26,851 bases of DNA from Spirochaetae bacterium HGW-Spirochaetae-7 (GCA_002839245.1 PGXR01000018.1:1-26851), one strand, 5' to 3'; positions 15,724-23,584 are shown, counted from the stretch's first letter. The notes: generated from the sequence alone by a model not told the origin. Translations and numbers: made by a program.

Positions 15724-18174
15724 CTAGTCCCCGGCCGATGATTGTATCGATTTCCTTACCAGGTAGCGCACCCGGTCGTCGTTCAGGTTCAGCCTTTCGC
15801 CGCAGTCCGGGCAGACGAAGCGGCCCTGGGCGAGATCGTTCTTCCTGCAGGCGACGCAGAATACCTTGCCGCAAACGGGGCATGACCCCGCGGGTGAGTC
15901 GTCGGGCGGTTCTCCCCGCACGGTGGACCGCGATACCATCGGAGTGGGCCTGGGCAGTTCCCAGGACAGGCCGCACGACGTGCACGCCACCGTCTCGACG
16001 GTCGCCGCCCTGATGGCGTCCCTGACACGGGCGGACTGGGCCGCATCGACCGCCTCGAGCGAGCGGGCGATACCCTCGGCCTGCACCCATCGGCGCCTCC
16101 CCAGGTAGTGATCGGCGAGCCGCCTGAGGATGGCCGGGTTGCCTGGCTCGCTCTGCAGCGCGGCGCGGTATGAAAGCTCGGCCCTGCCGAAGTCGCCGTA
16201 CTCCGAGGTAAGGTCGCCCATCAACATCATCGCCCGGGCGTCGTCACGCTGTTCCATCGCCCTGCGCAGGGCATCCTCGGCCTCGGCTAGCTCCCCGCGC
16301 TCTATCAGGGCGGCCGCGAGATTGACCCGGTAGTCAGGGAGTTCGGGTTCCGCCGCGCCAAGCTCGCAGGCCTTCCTGTATGCCGCTTCCGCCTCCTTCA
16401 GGTTGCCGGCCGATGCGTGCACGTTGCCCAGCCTGTTCGCCGCGGCCGCCGAGCGTAGCGGCCAGTCTCCGAGCGCGGCCACCGCTTCTTCGAATCGCCC
16501 AGTCGCCGACAGCGCCTCGGACAGGTTGACCGCGGGGACCGGTTCGCTGGGCATGGCCAGGGCGGCCCTTGCGAACAGGGCGGCGGCCCGGTCGGCGTCC
16601 CCGGTGGCAAGCGCGGCCTGCCCTGCGAGGTTGGCCGTCCAGCCGTCGTCTGGGGATGTCTCCAGCGCTGCAGAGATCTCGTCGTCGCACGGAAGCCCGG
16701 AAACGAAAAGCGACTCGGCCAGGCGGTACCGGTAGATGCCGACCGAGGGGGCCAGCTCGACCGCCCGGCGGAACGATCTGGTAGCCTCCGCGCGCTTGGC
16801 CCTGGCGGCGAGGATGAGGCCGTGGATATAGGAAGCCGGCGCGTCGGCAACGCCTTTCCTGGCTAGCTTTCCGAGGATGGCTTCCGCCGTCCTGACGTCG
16901 CCTCGGCCGTACGCCACGAGTCCGTCGAGAGAATCGAGGGCCGTCTTCTCATAGCCGAGCTGCCTGAGCCGGCGGGAGCAGTCGGCCGCGTCATCCCAGG
17001 CTTCCTGGTCGTAGAACGCCCCGGCGGCGGCGCGCCAGGCGGCGGCGGCTGCGCCCAGATCGCCATGGTTCTCGAGGGCCATCGCCTTGTTGCGGGCGTA
17101 CAGCGGCATGGTCGGATCCCCCGCAACCGCCATTCCGTACGCCTCCGCCGCTTTTTCCCAGGAGCCGAGGTTGTAGTACGCGTGGCCAAGCAGGTTTGCC
17201 AGCCGCGGGCTGCCCGCGAGCCTTTCCGGGTCGGCCTCGAGCGATTCGCGGAGCCTCGCGTGGTCGCTTCGCAGGTACAGCAGGTTGTAGCGCTCCTCGA
17301 TGGCTTCGTCCATCGTCGGGTCGATGGCCAGGCACGCGTCGATGGCTTCAGCCGCCTCGCCCAGGAGTTCCAGGCGAAGGAGGCATTCGGCCTCCATGAA
17401 TTTGTCGCGGGCCTTGCCGGCGCCGACCCGCCGCAGCTGCACCAGGGCCGGCACGTAATAGCCCTGCGAGAATAGTCCGTCGGCGAGGCGCCGCCTCTGG
17501 TCGAGGTCTGCCGCGACGACGCGGGCGAAACGCAGGTAGTCGACCTCGACCTCGAGGGGACGCGATTCGACGCTGAAGGAGTGGAGGCCGAACGACGCCG
17601 GCGCTTCCAGGGTCTGGCCCGCGAACGCGACGCCCCCGGAATCGAGGCCGTCGTGGTCGGACTCCAGGGCGAAGCGCCCGTTGACCATGACGACGAAGCG
17701 CGAACCCCTGGCAACGACGTTCAGTACCACGGTTTCGGCGCCGACCGCCCATGGACAGGCTATCCAGGGCACCATGACCCGGGGTTCGCCGTTGAAAACC
17801 GCGTCCATCCTCACTTCGCCGTCGCTGGAAACGAGGATGTAGACGAACGATGTCTCTTCGGCCTTGCGTACGATTATTCCGCAGCAACTCCTTTGCCTGG
17901 GTCCGTGGAATTCGATCTCGGCTTCTACCGATACGTCGGCGTAGCGGTACTGTCCCGCGTCCGACCAGGCGAACAGGCTGCCGCGCTTCAGTTCGAGTAC
18001 CAGCCCGCCGCGGTCGACGGAGACGCCGTAACGACCGTCGTCGCCCGCGTCGAAACGGGATGCTTCAATCGACGAGAAATTGGCTTTCCACAGTGTCTCG
18101 GGCGACGAGCCGGGAGGAGGAGGCGGCGAAGGCCTTGCAAACAGTTTTCGGATCAACCTGAACATCGAGGGCAA
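15724..18174 (-). CDS. TPR protein with N-terminal lectin-like domain and C-terminal zinc ribbon
   Basis: An 816-residue protein of unrecognised function with three parts. Residues about 30-220 look like a concanavalin/LamG-type beta sandwich (LWKANFSS, then FAWSDAGQYRYADVSVEAEI, GIIVRKAEETSFVYILVSSDG, VVMVNGRFALESDHDGLDSG). Residues about 225-715 are a chain of TPR helices (for example GHAYYNLGSWEKAAEAYGMA and ALQSEPGNPAILRRLADHYLG). The C-terminus has four CxxC pairs: C731/C734, C765/C768, C773/C776 and C788/C791, enough for two zinc sites. There is no signal peptide, so it is probably cytoplasmic. The TTG at 18174 has AAAGG five bases upstream; ATG 18165 is the alternative and would be nearly leaderless if the TACTAT at 18179-18174 is a -10. 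The stop of the Gfo/Idh gene is 21 bases upstream. Confidence 0.8.
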   Translation of the reverse strand: MPSMFRLIRKLFARPSPPPPPGSSPETLWKANFSSIEASRFDAGDDGRYGVSVDRGGLVLELKRGSLFAWSDAGQYRYADVSVEAEIEFHGPRQRSCCGIIVRKAEETSFVYILVSSDGEVRMDAVFNGEPRVMVPWIACPWAVGAETVVLNVVARGSRFVVMVNGRFALESDHDGLDSGGVAFAGQTLEAPASFGLHSFSVESRPLEVEVDYLRFARVVAADLDQRRRLADGLFSQGYYVPALVQLRRVGAGKARDKFMEAECLLRLELLGEAAEAIDACLAIDPTMDEAIEERYNLLYLRSDHARLRESLEADPERLAGSPRLANLLGHAYYNLGSWEKAAEAYGMAVAGDPTMPLYARNKAMALENHGDLGAAAAAWRAAAGAFYDQEAWDDAADCSRRLRQLGYEKTALDSLDGLVAYGRGDVRTAEAILGKLARKGVADAPASYIHGLILAARAKRAEATRSFRRAVELAPSVGIYRYRLAESLFVSGLPCDDEISAALETSPDDGWTANLAGQAALATGDADRAAALFARAALAMPSEPVPAVNLSEALSATGRFEEAVAALGDWPLRSAAAANRLGNVHASAGNLKEAEAAYRKACELGAAEPELPDYRVNLAAALIERGELAEAEDALRRAMEQRDDARAMMLMGDLTSEYGDFGRAELSYRAALQSEPGNPAILRRLADHYLGRRRWVQAEGIARSLEAVDAAQSARVRDAIRAATVETVACTSCGLSWELPRPTPMVSRSTVRGEPPDDSPAGSCPVCGKVFCVACRKNDLAQGRFVCPDCGERLNLNDDRVRYLVRKSIQSSAGD

Positions 18175-18195
18175 TAGTACCTTTGCGCCGCGTGC

Positions 18196-19263
18196 TTACG
18201 CAAGCGCCGCGCGTCGTCCAGAGGCATAGATGGCTTCGATGAGCCTGACCGTCTCGCGGCCGTCGGCTCCGCTCACCGCCGGTTCCCTGTCCTCGCGGAT
18301 GGCGTCGATGAATTCCGATTCCTGGAGGGCGAAGAAATACCAGGTGGCGTCGATCTTTCCGAAAAAGGCCTCGTCTTGGGCCTTCCAGCCGGCGAGCCGG
18401 CCTTCCTGGCCCGGAATGGTCCAGATGTCGTTGACCGGCGCTTCTATGACGCCGGTCATTCCGGCGACGAACATGGCTCCTCCGTCGGTCTGTACTCCCG
18501 CCGACGCGCCGCTCGTCCCGTGCACGTGCACTTTGGCGTATATCCCGGGCTTCTGCGAATTGCTTACCATGATCGAGCCGAGCGCCCCGCCGCGGAATTT
18601 GACTGACGCGACCGCCGTATCCTCGACTTCGATGTACGGGTGGTTGAGGTTGGCCCAGTAGGCGGAGACCTCGATGGCGGGACCCATGAACCACGTGATG
18701 AGGTCGAGCTGGTGCGGCGCCTGGTTGACGAGCACGCCGCCGCCCTCGCCTTCCCACGAGCCGCGCCAGGGATCGCTGCGGTAATACGCCTCGTCGCGCC
18801 ATCCGAGCATCACCACCTGGCCCAGGGCTGGCGTGCCGAGAGCGCCGGAGTCTATGGCGTCGCGTACGCGCCTGACCGCGGGATACCAGCGCCGCTGGCT
18901 TATCACGCCCAGCTTCTTGCCCGCCCGGGCCGCGGCGGCCATCATCGCGTCGCAATCGGCTGTGTGGATCGCCATCGGCTTTTCGACCAGCACGTGCAGC
19001 CCGGCCTCGGAGCATTCCACCGCGTGCGCGCTGTGGAGCAGGTGCGGCGTGGTGATGATCACGGCCTCGACGCCGTCCTTCTCCGCCATCTCGGCTACCG
19101 TTGCCCGGTGCTGTATGCTCCATTTCGCCGCGAATGTCGAGCGGGATTCCTTGTTGCGGCCGCAGACCGATACCAGGGAAGCGCCTTCTATCGACGCCAG
19201 TGCCCTTGCGTGCAACTCGGCCACCTTGCCGTAGCCGTATATCCCGAAACGAATGGTATCCAT
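18196..19263 (-). CDS. Gfo/Idh/MocA-family NAD(P)-dependent oxidoreductase
   Basis: A 355-residue sugar or polyol oxidoreductase of the glucose-fructose/inositol dehydrogenase family. ATG 19263 is chosen over longer frames because AAGGAG lies eight bases upstream and the Rossmann motif FGIYGYGKVAE (G7, G10, G12) follows at once. The family catalytic signature VLVEKPMA has Lys95, and GGGVLVNQAPHQLDL supplies His184 and Asp187. The exact substrate cannot be read; relatives oxidise inositols, uronates or UDP-sugars or act on deoxy-sugars. It follows the alcohol dehydrogenase by 44 bases on the same strand and belongs to the RpiR-controlled locus. With that dehydrogenase it could interconvert a sugar through a keto intermediate. 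Confidence 0.92.
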   Translation of the reverse strand: MDTIRFGIYGYGKVAELHARALASIEGASLVSVCGRNKESRSTFAAKWSIQHRATVAEMAEKDGVEAVIITTPHLLHSAHAVECSEAGLHVLVEKPMAIHTADCDAMMAAAARAGKKLGVISQRRWYPAVRRVRDAIDSGALGTPALGQVVMLGWRDEAYYRSDPWRGSWEGEGGGVLVNQAPHQLDLITWFMGPAIEVSAYWANLNHPYIEVEDTAVASVKFRGGALGSIMVSNSQKPGIYAKVHVHGTSGASAGVQTDGGAMFVAGMTGVIEAPVNDIWTIPGQEGRLAGWKAQDEAFFGKIDATWYFFALQESEFIDAIREDREPAVSGADGRETVRLIEAIYASGRRAALA

Positions 19264-19307
19264 GCGGAATTCTCCTTTTTTGACGTCCCGGCTGCGGCTG
19301 TCCGGCC

Positions 19308-20309
19308 TCAGGGTTGCAGCACGACCTTGAGCAGCCCGCTCTCTCGCCTGTACAGGCGGTCGAACCACGATGCGCCCTGCGACAACGGGGCCGTCGCGGA
19401 CAGCAGGGCCTTGACATCGACCTTGCCGCGGGCCATCAGGTCCAAAGCCAGCGGATATTCGCCCGATATGGCGCAGCTTCCGAAAAGCGTCAGCTGTCGG
19501 GTGACCACCTGCTGCAGCGGCAACTCGACGGAGGGGCTGGCGTCGGTACCCAGCGCCGTCGCGATCGGCGCGGTAGCCCCGACCGCCTCGAAGGCCCGGT
19601 CGACGCCCCTTCCGTGGGTCAGGTTCTTTATGCCGTCATTAGTTCCCGCGTCGAGCGGATCGAAGGCATGGTCCGCCCCGAACGCCAACGCCGAGGCGCG
19701 CCTGTCCGGGTCGGTGTCCAGCGCCATGATCTTGCCCGCGCACGACGAGCGGAGCACCTGGATGAGGAGGAGGCCGATGAGCCCGGTCCCGACGACGGCG
19801 ATGTCCTCGCCTAGCCCGATCGGCGTGATGGAGAGGGCATGGGCCGCGACGGCGAGCGGCTCGGTGAGGGCGGCCGAAACGAAGTCGAGCCCGTCGGGCA
19901 GGGGGTAGAGTATGCGGTCCGGCACGACGACGTATTCGGCGAAGGCTCGGTCGCGCCGGTATTCGGCGCACGAGACCCCGAGCACGCGCCGGTCGTCGCA
20001 GAGGTTGACCTCGCCGCGCCGGCAATGCCAGCATTCGCCGCAGTATTCAGTAGAATCGAAGGTGACGCGGTCGCCGACCCTGTAGCGCCGCACTTCCGGC
20101 CCGGCTTCGACAATCTCGCCGGCAGCCTCGTGCCCCATGATGACCGGCGGCACTCGCCGGCCCGTCGATCCGTCCATGCCGTGGACGTCCGACCCGCAGA
20201 TGGCGCAGGCGCGGATGCGGACTAGCACGTCCCGCGGGCCGCGCAGGGCTGCGTCGGGTACGTCCCGGTATCCGAACTTCATATACTCTTCAAGTACCAG
20301 CGCCTTCAT
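19308..20309 (-). CDS. Zinc-dependent medium-chain alcohol/polyol dehydrogenase
   Basis: A 333-residue enzyme of the sorbitol/galactitol-1-phosphate dehydrogenase group, oxidising a secondary alcohol with NAD(P). The catalytic zinc ligands are C38 (ICGSDVHG) and H60-E61 (GHEAAGE), with E150 (TEPLAVAAHAL) as the fourth site. The structural zinc has C90, C93, C96 and C104. The NAD motif is GTGLIG (G174-G179). Between ALG253 and TDASPSVELPLQQ about 13 residues expected in relatives, including the 'G-G-x-x-x-x-V-G' Rossmann strand, are missing without a frameshift, so activity may be altered. The ATG start has AAGGA or GGAAG sites just upstream. It lies between rpiR and the Gfo/Idh gene. Substrate unknown. 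Confidence 0.9.
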   Translation of the reverse strand: MKALVLEEYMKFGYRDVPDAALRGPRDVLVRIRACAICGSDVHGMDGSTGRRVPPVIMGHEAAGEIVEAGPEVRRYRVGDRVTFDSTEYCGECWHCRRGEVNLCDDRRVLGVSCAEYRRDRAFAEYVVVPDRILYPLPDGLDFVSAALTEPLAVAAHALSITPIGLGEDIAVVGTGLIGLLLIQVLRSSCAGKIMALDTDPDRRASALAFGADHAFDPLDAGTNDGIKNLTHGRGVDRAFEAVGATAPIATALGTDASPSVELPLQQVVTRQLTLFGSCAISGEYPLALDLMARGKVDVKALLSATAPLSQGASWFDRLYRRESGLLKVVLQP

Positions 20310-20343
20310 TCCTTCATCTTCCTTCCTGTCGGGTCACAATGTC

Positions 20344-21192
20344 TCAGGTCCTGCGCCGCGCTATGGCCCCGCGCATTTTTTCAAGGCTCGCAACGCCTCG
20401 CTCCCCGAGCCTTTCCATCACCTCGACGTACAGCGCGTCTACTATGGCGAGCTGGGCCAGCCTGGCCGAAAACGCCTCGCTCGTATACCGCGACGACGGC
20501 GAGGCGGAGATGAGCAGCACCGTGGAGAGTTTTGCGAGCGGCGTCCGGGGGTATGTGGTAATGGCTATAGTCGGTACGCCTGAGCGCCGCAGCTCGTCCG
20601 CTACGGCCACCGCGTCCTTGTTCGCTCCCGTATTCGAGACAAGTATGGCGACGTCCTCGGGCCTGGCCTGCGAGGCGGCCATCAGCTGGAGGTGGAAGTC
20701 CAGCGGCGCGGAGCCGCATAGTCCGGTACGCAGAAGCTTGTGGTAAGCGTCCTGGGCGACGAAGGCAGATCCGCCGAGGCCCAGGTACAGCACCGAGCGG
20801 GCGCCGACCAGGAGGTCGGCCGCCTTCTCGAGAGCGCCGCGATCGAGGATCTTCATGGTCATTTCGAGGGCGGTGATCGCCGTCTTGAAGACGACGCTGA
20901 CGGCCGCCTCGCCATCGGCTCCCTCGACGAAGCTGTCGTAGAACCTCGCTGTCGGACGTATGGTCTCGGTAGCCAGCGCTATGCGGAACTGCTGGTAGCC
21001 TTCGTAGCCGAGCTTCCGCACGAAGCGGAACAGCGTCGACTCCGACACTCCTATTTTCTCGGCGAGCTCCTCGATGCTCGGATGGACGGCATCGATAGGC
21101 GTGGCGATGATGAAGTCGGCTACCCGCCGCTCCTTTTCGCTCATGCCGTCCCTGGCGGCGTGGATTTCAAACAGGCAACTTTTATCGCGCAT
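20344..21192 (-). CDS. RpiR-family transcriptional regulator (HTH plus SIS domain)
   Basis: A 282-residue regulator of sugar-phosphate metabolism. The N-terminal domain holds the RpiR helix-turn-helix (about residues 37-70: SIEELAEKIGVSESTLFRFVRKLGYEGYQQF). The C-terminal SIS domain (about 124-255) senses a phosphosugar (SVLYLGLGGSAFVAQDAYHK, then VAILVSNTGANKDAVAVADELRR and TIAITTYPRTPLAKLS). ATG 21192 has AGGAAG upstream. It is transcribed away from the ABC transporter genes and first in an operon with two dehydrogenases, so it most likely controls both arms of the locus, repressing or activating with a phosphorylated sugar acid or polyol as signal. The ligand is not known. Its own promoter overlaps an inverted repeat, which suggests autoregulation. 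Confidence 0.92.
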   Translation of the reverse strand: MRDKSCLFEIHAARDGMSEKERRVADFIIATPIDAVHPSIEELAEKIGVSESTLFRFVRKLGYEGYQQFRIALATETIRPTARFYDSFVEGADGEAAVSVVFKTAITALEMTMKILDRGALEKAADLLVGARSVLYLGLGGSAFVAQDAYHKLLRTGLCGSAPLDFHLQLMAASQARPEDVAILVSNTGANKDAVAVADELRRSGVPTIAITTYPRTPLAKLSTVLLISASPSSRYTSEAFSARLAQLAIVDALYVEVMERLGERGVASLEKMRGAIARRRT

Positions 21193-21209
21193 TGGTCTTC
21201 CTGTGCTGC

Positions 21210-21238
21210 AGTGTATCGTGAAATAATAATTCTTTCAA
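21210..21238 (-). promoter_or_regulatory. Promoter for the rpiR operon
   Basis: On the minus strand: -35 TTGAAA (21238-21233), exactly 17 bases, then -10 TACACT (21215-21210). Transcription would start near 21203, about ten bases before the rpiR start codon. The spacer contains most of an inverted repeat likely to be an operator. Confidence 0.55.
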
Positions 21239-21258
21239 GGAAATAAATTTTCATTTCA
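21219..21258. promoter_or_regulatory. Cluster of GAAA/TTTC inverted repeats, probable RpiR operator
   Basis: TGAAATAATAATTCTTTCA (21219-21237) is an inverted repeat TGAAA-N9-TTTCA inside the rpiR promoter. GAAATAAATTTTC (21240-21252) is a second, GAAA-N5-TTTC. ATTTCA at 21253-21258 mirrors TGAAAT at 21219. All lie between the two divergent promoters. Binding by the neighbouring RpiR protein is inference from position. Confidence 0.45.
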
Positions 21259-21261
21259 TTG

Positions 21262-21291
21262 TTGACTTATAGAAAAAACTGATCCTATAGT
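21262..21291 (+). promoter_or_regulatory. Promoter for the sugar ABC transporter operon
   Basis: -35 TTGACT (21262-21267, 5 of 6), an 18-base A-rich spacer, then -10 TATAGT (21286-21291, 5 of 6). Transcription would start near 21298. The gene's AGGAGG ribosome site lies at about 21320. Confidence 0.65.
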
Positions 21292-21300
21292 ATGTATCAG
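21279..21300. promoter_or_regulatory. Palindrome over the -10 of the ABC promoter, possible operator
   Basis: CTGATCC (21279-21285) and GTATCAG (21294-21300) form an inverted repeat with one mismatch around an 8-base TATAGTAT core that contains the -10 box. A protein bound here would block transcription. It differs from the GAAA/TTTC sites upstream, so a second regulator is possible. Confidence 0.4.
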
Positions 21301-21329
21301 TCCACCTTTACCCACTCACAGGAGGTCCC

Positions 21330-22577
21330 ATGAAACGGTTCTTTGCAATCCTCGTAGCGGTCGTCCTCGTCGGAGCCGCTTCGGCCCAGACGAAGGAGAT
21401 TCGCGTTCTCCTCGCCAACCATCCCTACGGCGAACTGCTCAAGAACGCCATACCGGAGTTCGAACAAGCCACCGGAATCAAGGTCATCGTCGAGAGTCTG
21501 CAGGAGAGCCAGCTGACCACCAAGCTGACCACCGAATTTGCGACCGGTTCCTCGAGCGTTGACGTCTTCATGACGCGCCCGCTGCAGGAAGCCAAGATGT
21601 TCTACAAGAACGGCTGGTACGCCGCGCTCCCCGGCTACGATTTCTCCGACTTCCCGAAGAACAGCCTGAGCGTGGTAACCTTCGGCACTAAGACCTACGT
21701 CGTGCCCATCGTCACCGAGTGGCAGGTACTCTATTACAGGAAGGACCTGCTGCAGAAGGCCGGCGTCGAGGTCCCGAAGACCCTTGCCGACCTCGAGGCG
21801 ACCGCCAAGAAGATCAACTCCCCCGACGTGGCCGGCTTCGCCTCCCGCGGCAAGGGCGCGGCGGCCGTGACGCAGCTTTCGACCTACGTCTACAACTACG
21901 GCGGTCTCTACCTCGACAAGGGCAAGGCCGTCTTTGACTCCAAGCCGGCCCTCGACGCCATCAAGTATTATGGCAGGATACTCGGCAATTACGGCCCCCA
22001 GGGCGCGACCTCCATGTCGTGGGAGAACATCATGCCGCTCTTCCAGGCGGGCAAGCTCGCCATGTGGACGGATGCGTCGGTTTTCTACGGCCAGATAATC
22101 GACCCGGCCAAGTCCCAGGTTCCCGCCGCCAACATCGGCATAGCCAACATGCCCGCGGGTCCCAAGGGAAGCTCTCCGTTCATCGTGGTATCCTGGGGCA
22201 TGGCAATAGCCAAGAAGACCAAGAACCTCGAGCTCGCCGGGCAGTTCCTGACCTGGGCCACGAGCAAGGAATTCGCCAAGCGCGCGCTCGCCTCGAACAT
22301 CACCATGGCCCGCAACTCGGCATGGGAAGACAAGGAAGTGCTCAAAGTCGTCAATCCTGACCTCGTCAGCACCCGCGCCTTTGCCGCAAAGAACGGTTAC
22401 CCCCTCGACAGGCCCTATATGAGCGCCGTCGGCGAAGCCCGCGACCGCATCGGAGAGCTCGTGATCGAATCCATCAACACCAAGGGCGGATCGACCAAGC
22501 TCGAGCCCATGGCCAAGGACCTTGTCAGGAAGGTCAACGAACTTCTCGAGGACACCGGAGAATACGGCGTCTACTGA
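21330..22577 (+). CDS. Sugar ABC transporter, extracellular solute-binding protein
   Basis: A 415-residue periplasmic (or lipid-side) binding protein of the family-1 sugar group that captures substrate for the two permeases downstream. The signal peptide MKRFFAILVAVVLVGAASA is cleaved before Gln20, and there is no lipobox Cys, so the protein is soluble. The mature part starts with the KEIRVLLANHPYGELLKNAIPEFE strand-helix and has the usual PIVTEWQVLYYRKDLLQKAG hinge block and a WENIMPLFQAGKLAMWTD block. The start has a strong AGGAGG six bases upstream. Substrate is not readable; the partner enzymes suggest a sugar or sugar acid, possibly an oligosaccharide. A strong hairpin follows the gene, which fits a binding protein made in excess of the permeases. 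Confidence 0.95.
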   Translation: MKRFFAILVAVVLVGAASAQTKEIRVLLANHPYGELLKNAIPEFEQATGIKVIVESLQESQLTTKLTTEFATGSSSVDVFMTRPLQEAKMFYKNGWYAALPGYDFSDFPKNSLSVVTFGTKTYVVPIVTEWQVLYYRKDLLQKAGVEVPKTLADLEATAKKINSPDVAGFASRGKGAAAVTQLSTYVYNYGGLYLDKGKAVFDSKPALDAIKYYGRILGNYGPQGATSMSWENIMPLFQAGKLAMWTDASVFYGQIIDPAKSQVPAANIGIANMPAGPKGSSPFIVVSWGMAIAKKTKNLELAGQFLTWATSKEFAKRALASNITMARNSAWEDKEVLKVVNPDLVSTRAFAAKNGYPLDRPYMSAVGEARDRIGELVIESINTKGGSTKLEPMAKDLVRKVNELLEDTGEYGVY

Positions 22578-22601
22578 TACCGCTAACGGATAGTGCATCG
22601 T

Positions 22602-22627
22602 GTCCCGCGGGATCCTTCCCGCGGGAC
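22602..22627 (+). other. Strong intercistronic hairpin between binding protein and permease
   Basis: A perfect 11-base-pair stem, GTCCCGCGGGA (22602-22612) and TCCCGCGGGAC (22617-22627), with the four-base loop TCCT. It lies 24 bases after the binding-protein stop and 65 before the permease start. No U-run follows, so it is more likely an mRNA 3'-end stabiliser or partial attenuator than a full terminator, as in malE-malF type operons. Confidence 0.7.
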
Positions 22628-22692
22628 CTTCCTGTCGAAACCGTCAATGCAAGGCCGATTCCGGCCTCTTCCAAGGGAAAGGAGTGCAACAC

Positions 22693-23571
22693 ATGGTCAG
22701 GACCGGATTCGTGGAAAAAAACCTGCGCATTCTGTTTCCCCTTCCAGCCATCGCGTTCGTGATGGTGATGATGATTTTCCCGATCGCCTATACGGCCTTT
22801 CTCAGTTTCACCAACTGGAACCTCACCTCGGGCCAGCCGCTCAACCTCGTGGGGCTGCGGAGCTATGCCCGCGTTCTTCGCGAGCCACGGGTCCTGGACG
22901 CGATCGGCAGGACATTCCTGTTCACCGGAGGGGCCGTATTCGTCGAGGCGATTCTCGGTACTACGGTCGCCCTCGTCCTGCACCGCGAATTTTTCGGCAA
23001 GGGCCTGATGAAGCTGCTCCTGCTCCTGCCGCTTGTCGCCACGCCCGTCGCGATAGGCATAGTCTGGAACCTCTTCTACGATCCGACCATCGGACTTGCC
23101 AACTATGCCCTGTCGATCCTCGGCATCCCCAAGCTCGCCTGGGTGTCGGATGCCAGGACGGTCATCGCGGCGCTAGTCGTCGTGGACGTCTGGCAGTGGA
23201 CGCCTATGATATCGCTGATAGTCCTTGCGGGCCTCGCCGGGCTCTCGAGCGAGCCGTACGAAGCGGCCCGCGTCGATGGCGCCACCGAGAGGCAGATCCT
23301 GTGGAACATTACGCTTCCCATGGTCATGCCGACGATACTGACGGCCATGATACTCAGGACGGTGGATGCCTTGAAAACCTTCGACATCATATTCGCCATG
23401 ACGGGGGGAGGTCCGGGCTATTCGTCCGAAACGCTCAACGTACTGGGATTCAAGTATTCGTTCGAGTATTTCAAGATGGGGCAAGCCTCGGTCATCCTGG
23501 TTTTCCTCTTCGCCATCGTCCTCCTGTGCAGCATCCTGATCATGAAGGTGCGCGACCGGACCCAGGTCTGA
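22693..23571 (+). CDS. Sugar ABC transporter permease (MalF/UgpA type)
   Basis: A 292-residue inner-membrane permease with about six helices. ATG 22693 is chosen because AAGGAG lies eight bases upstream; the in-frame upstream extension to 22600 has no ribosome site and would cover the hairpin. The N-terminus after ILFPLPAIAFVMVMMIFPIAY is typical of the first permease in carbohydrate-uptake-1 systems. The EAA loop that docks the ATPase is EAARVDGATERQILWNITLP, and TGGGPGYSSETLNVLGFKYSFEYFKMGQAS near the C-terminus is also characteristic. It pairs with the permease 13 bases downstream. No ATP-binding subunit gene is nearby, so a shared MsmX/UgpC-type ATPase elsewhere is expected. Confidence 0.94.
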   Translation: MVRTGFVEKNLRILFPLPAIAFVMVMMIFPIAYTAFLSFTNWNLTSGQPLNLVGLRSYARVLREPRVLDAIGRTFLFTGGAVFVEAILGTTVALVLHREFFGKGLMKLLLLLPLVATPVAIGIVWNLFYDPTIGLANYALSILGIPKLAWVSDARTVIAALVVVDVWQWTPMISLIVLAGLAGLSSEPYEAARVDGATERQILWNITLPMVMPTILTAMILRTVDALKTFDIIFAMTGGGPGYSSETLNVLGFKYSFEYFKMGQASVILVFLFAIVLLCSILIMKVRDRTQV

Positions 23572-23584
23572 AAGGCTGAACCCC

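Noticed and set aside
18065..19417. 450-codon minus-strand frame overlapping the Gfo/Idh gene in another frame
   Set aside because: Its translation has no domain, whereas the other frame has the full Rossmann and EKP motifs and a good ribosome site.
18640..19908. 422-codon plus-strand frame across the Gfo/Idh and alcohol dehydrogenase genes
   Set aside because: It is antisense to two well-supported enzymes and crosses their boundary; low-complexity translation.
21193..21329. Riboswitch or small RNA in the rpiR-ABC intergenic region
   Set aside because: The leader after the predicted ABC start is only about 30 bases, and the rest is explained by promoters and inverted repeats.
21297..22598. 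433-codon frame antisense to the binding-protein gene
   Set aside because: Antisense shadow; its end lies in the ABC promoter region and no family is visible.
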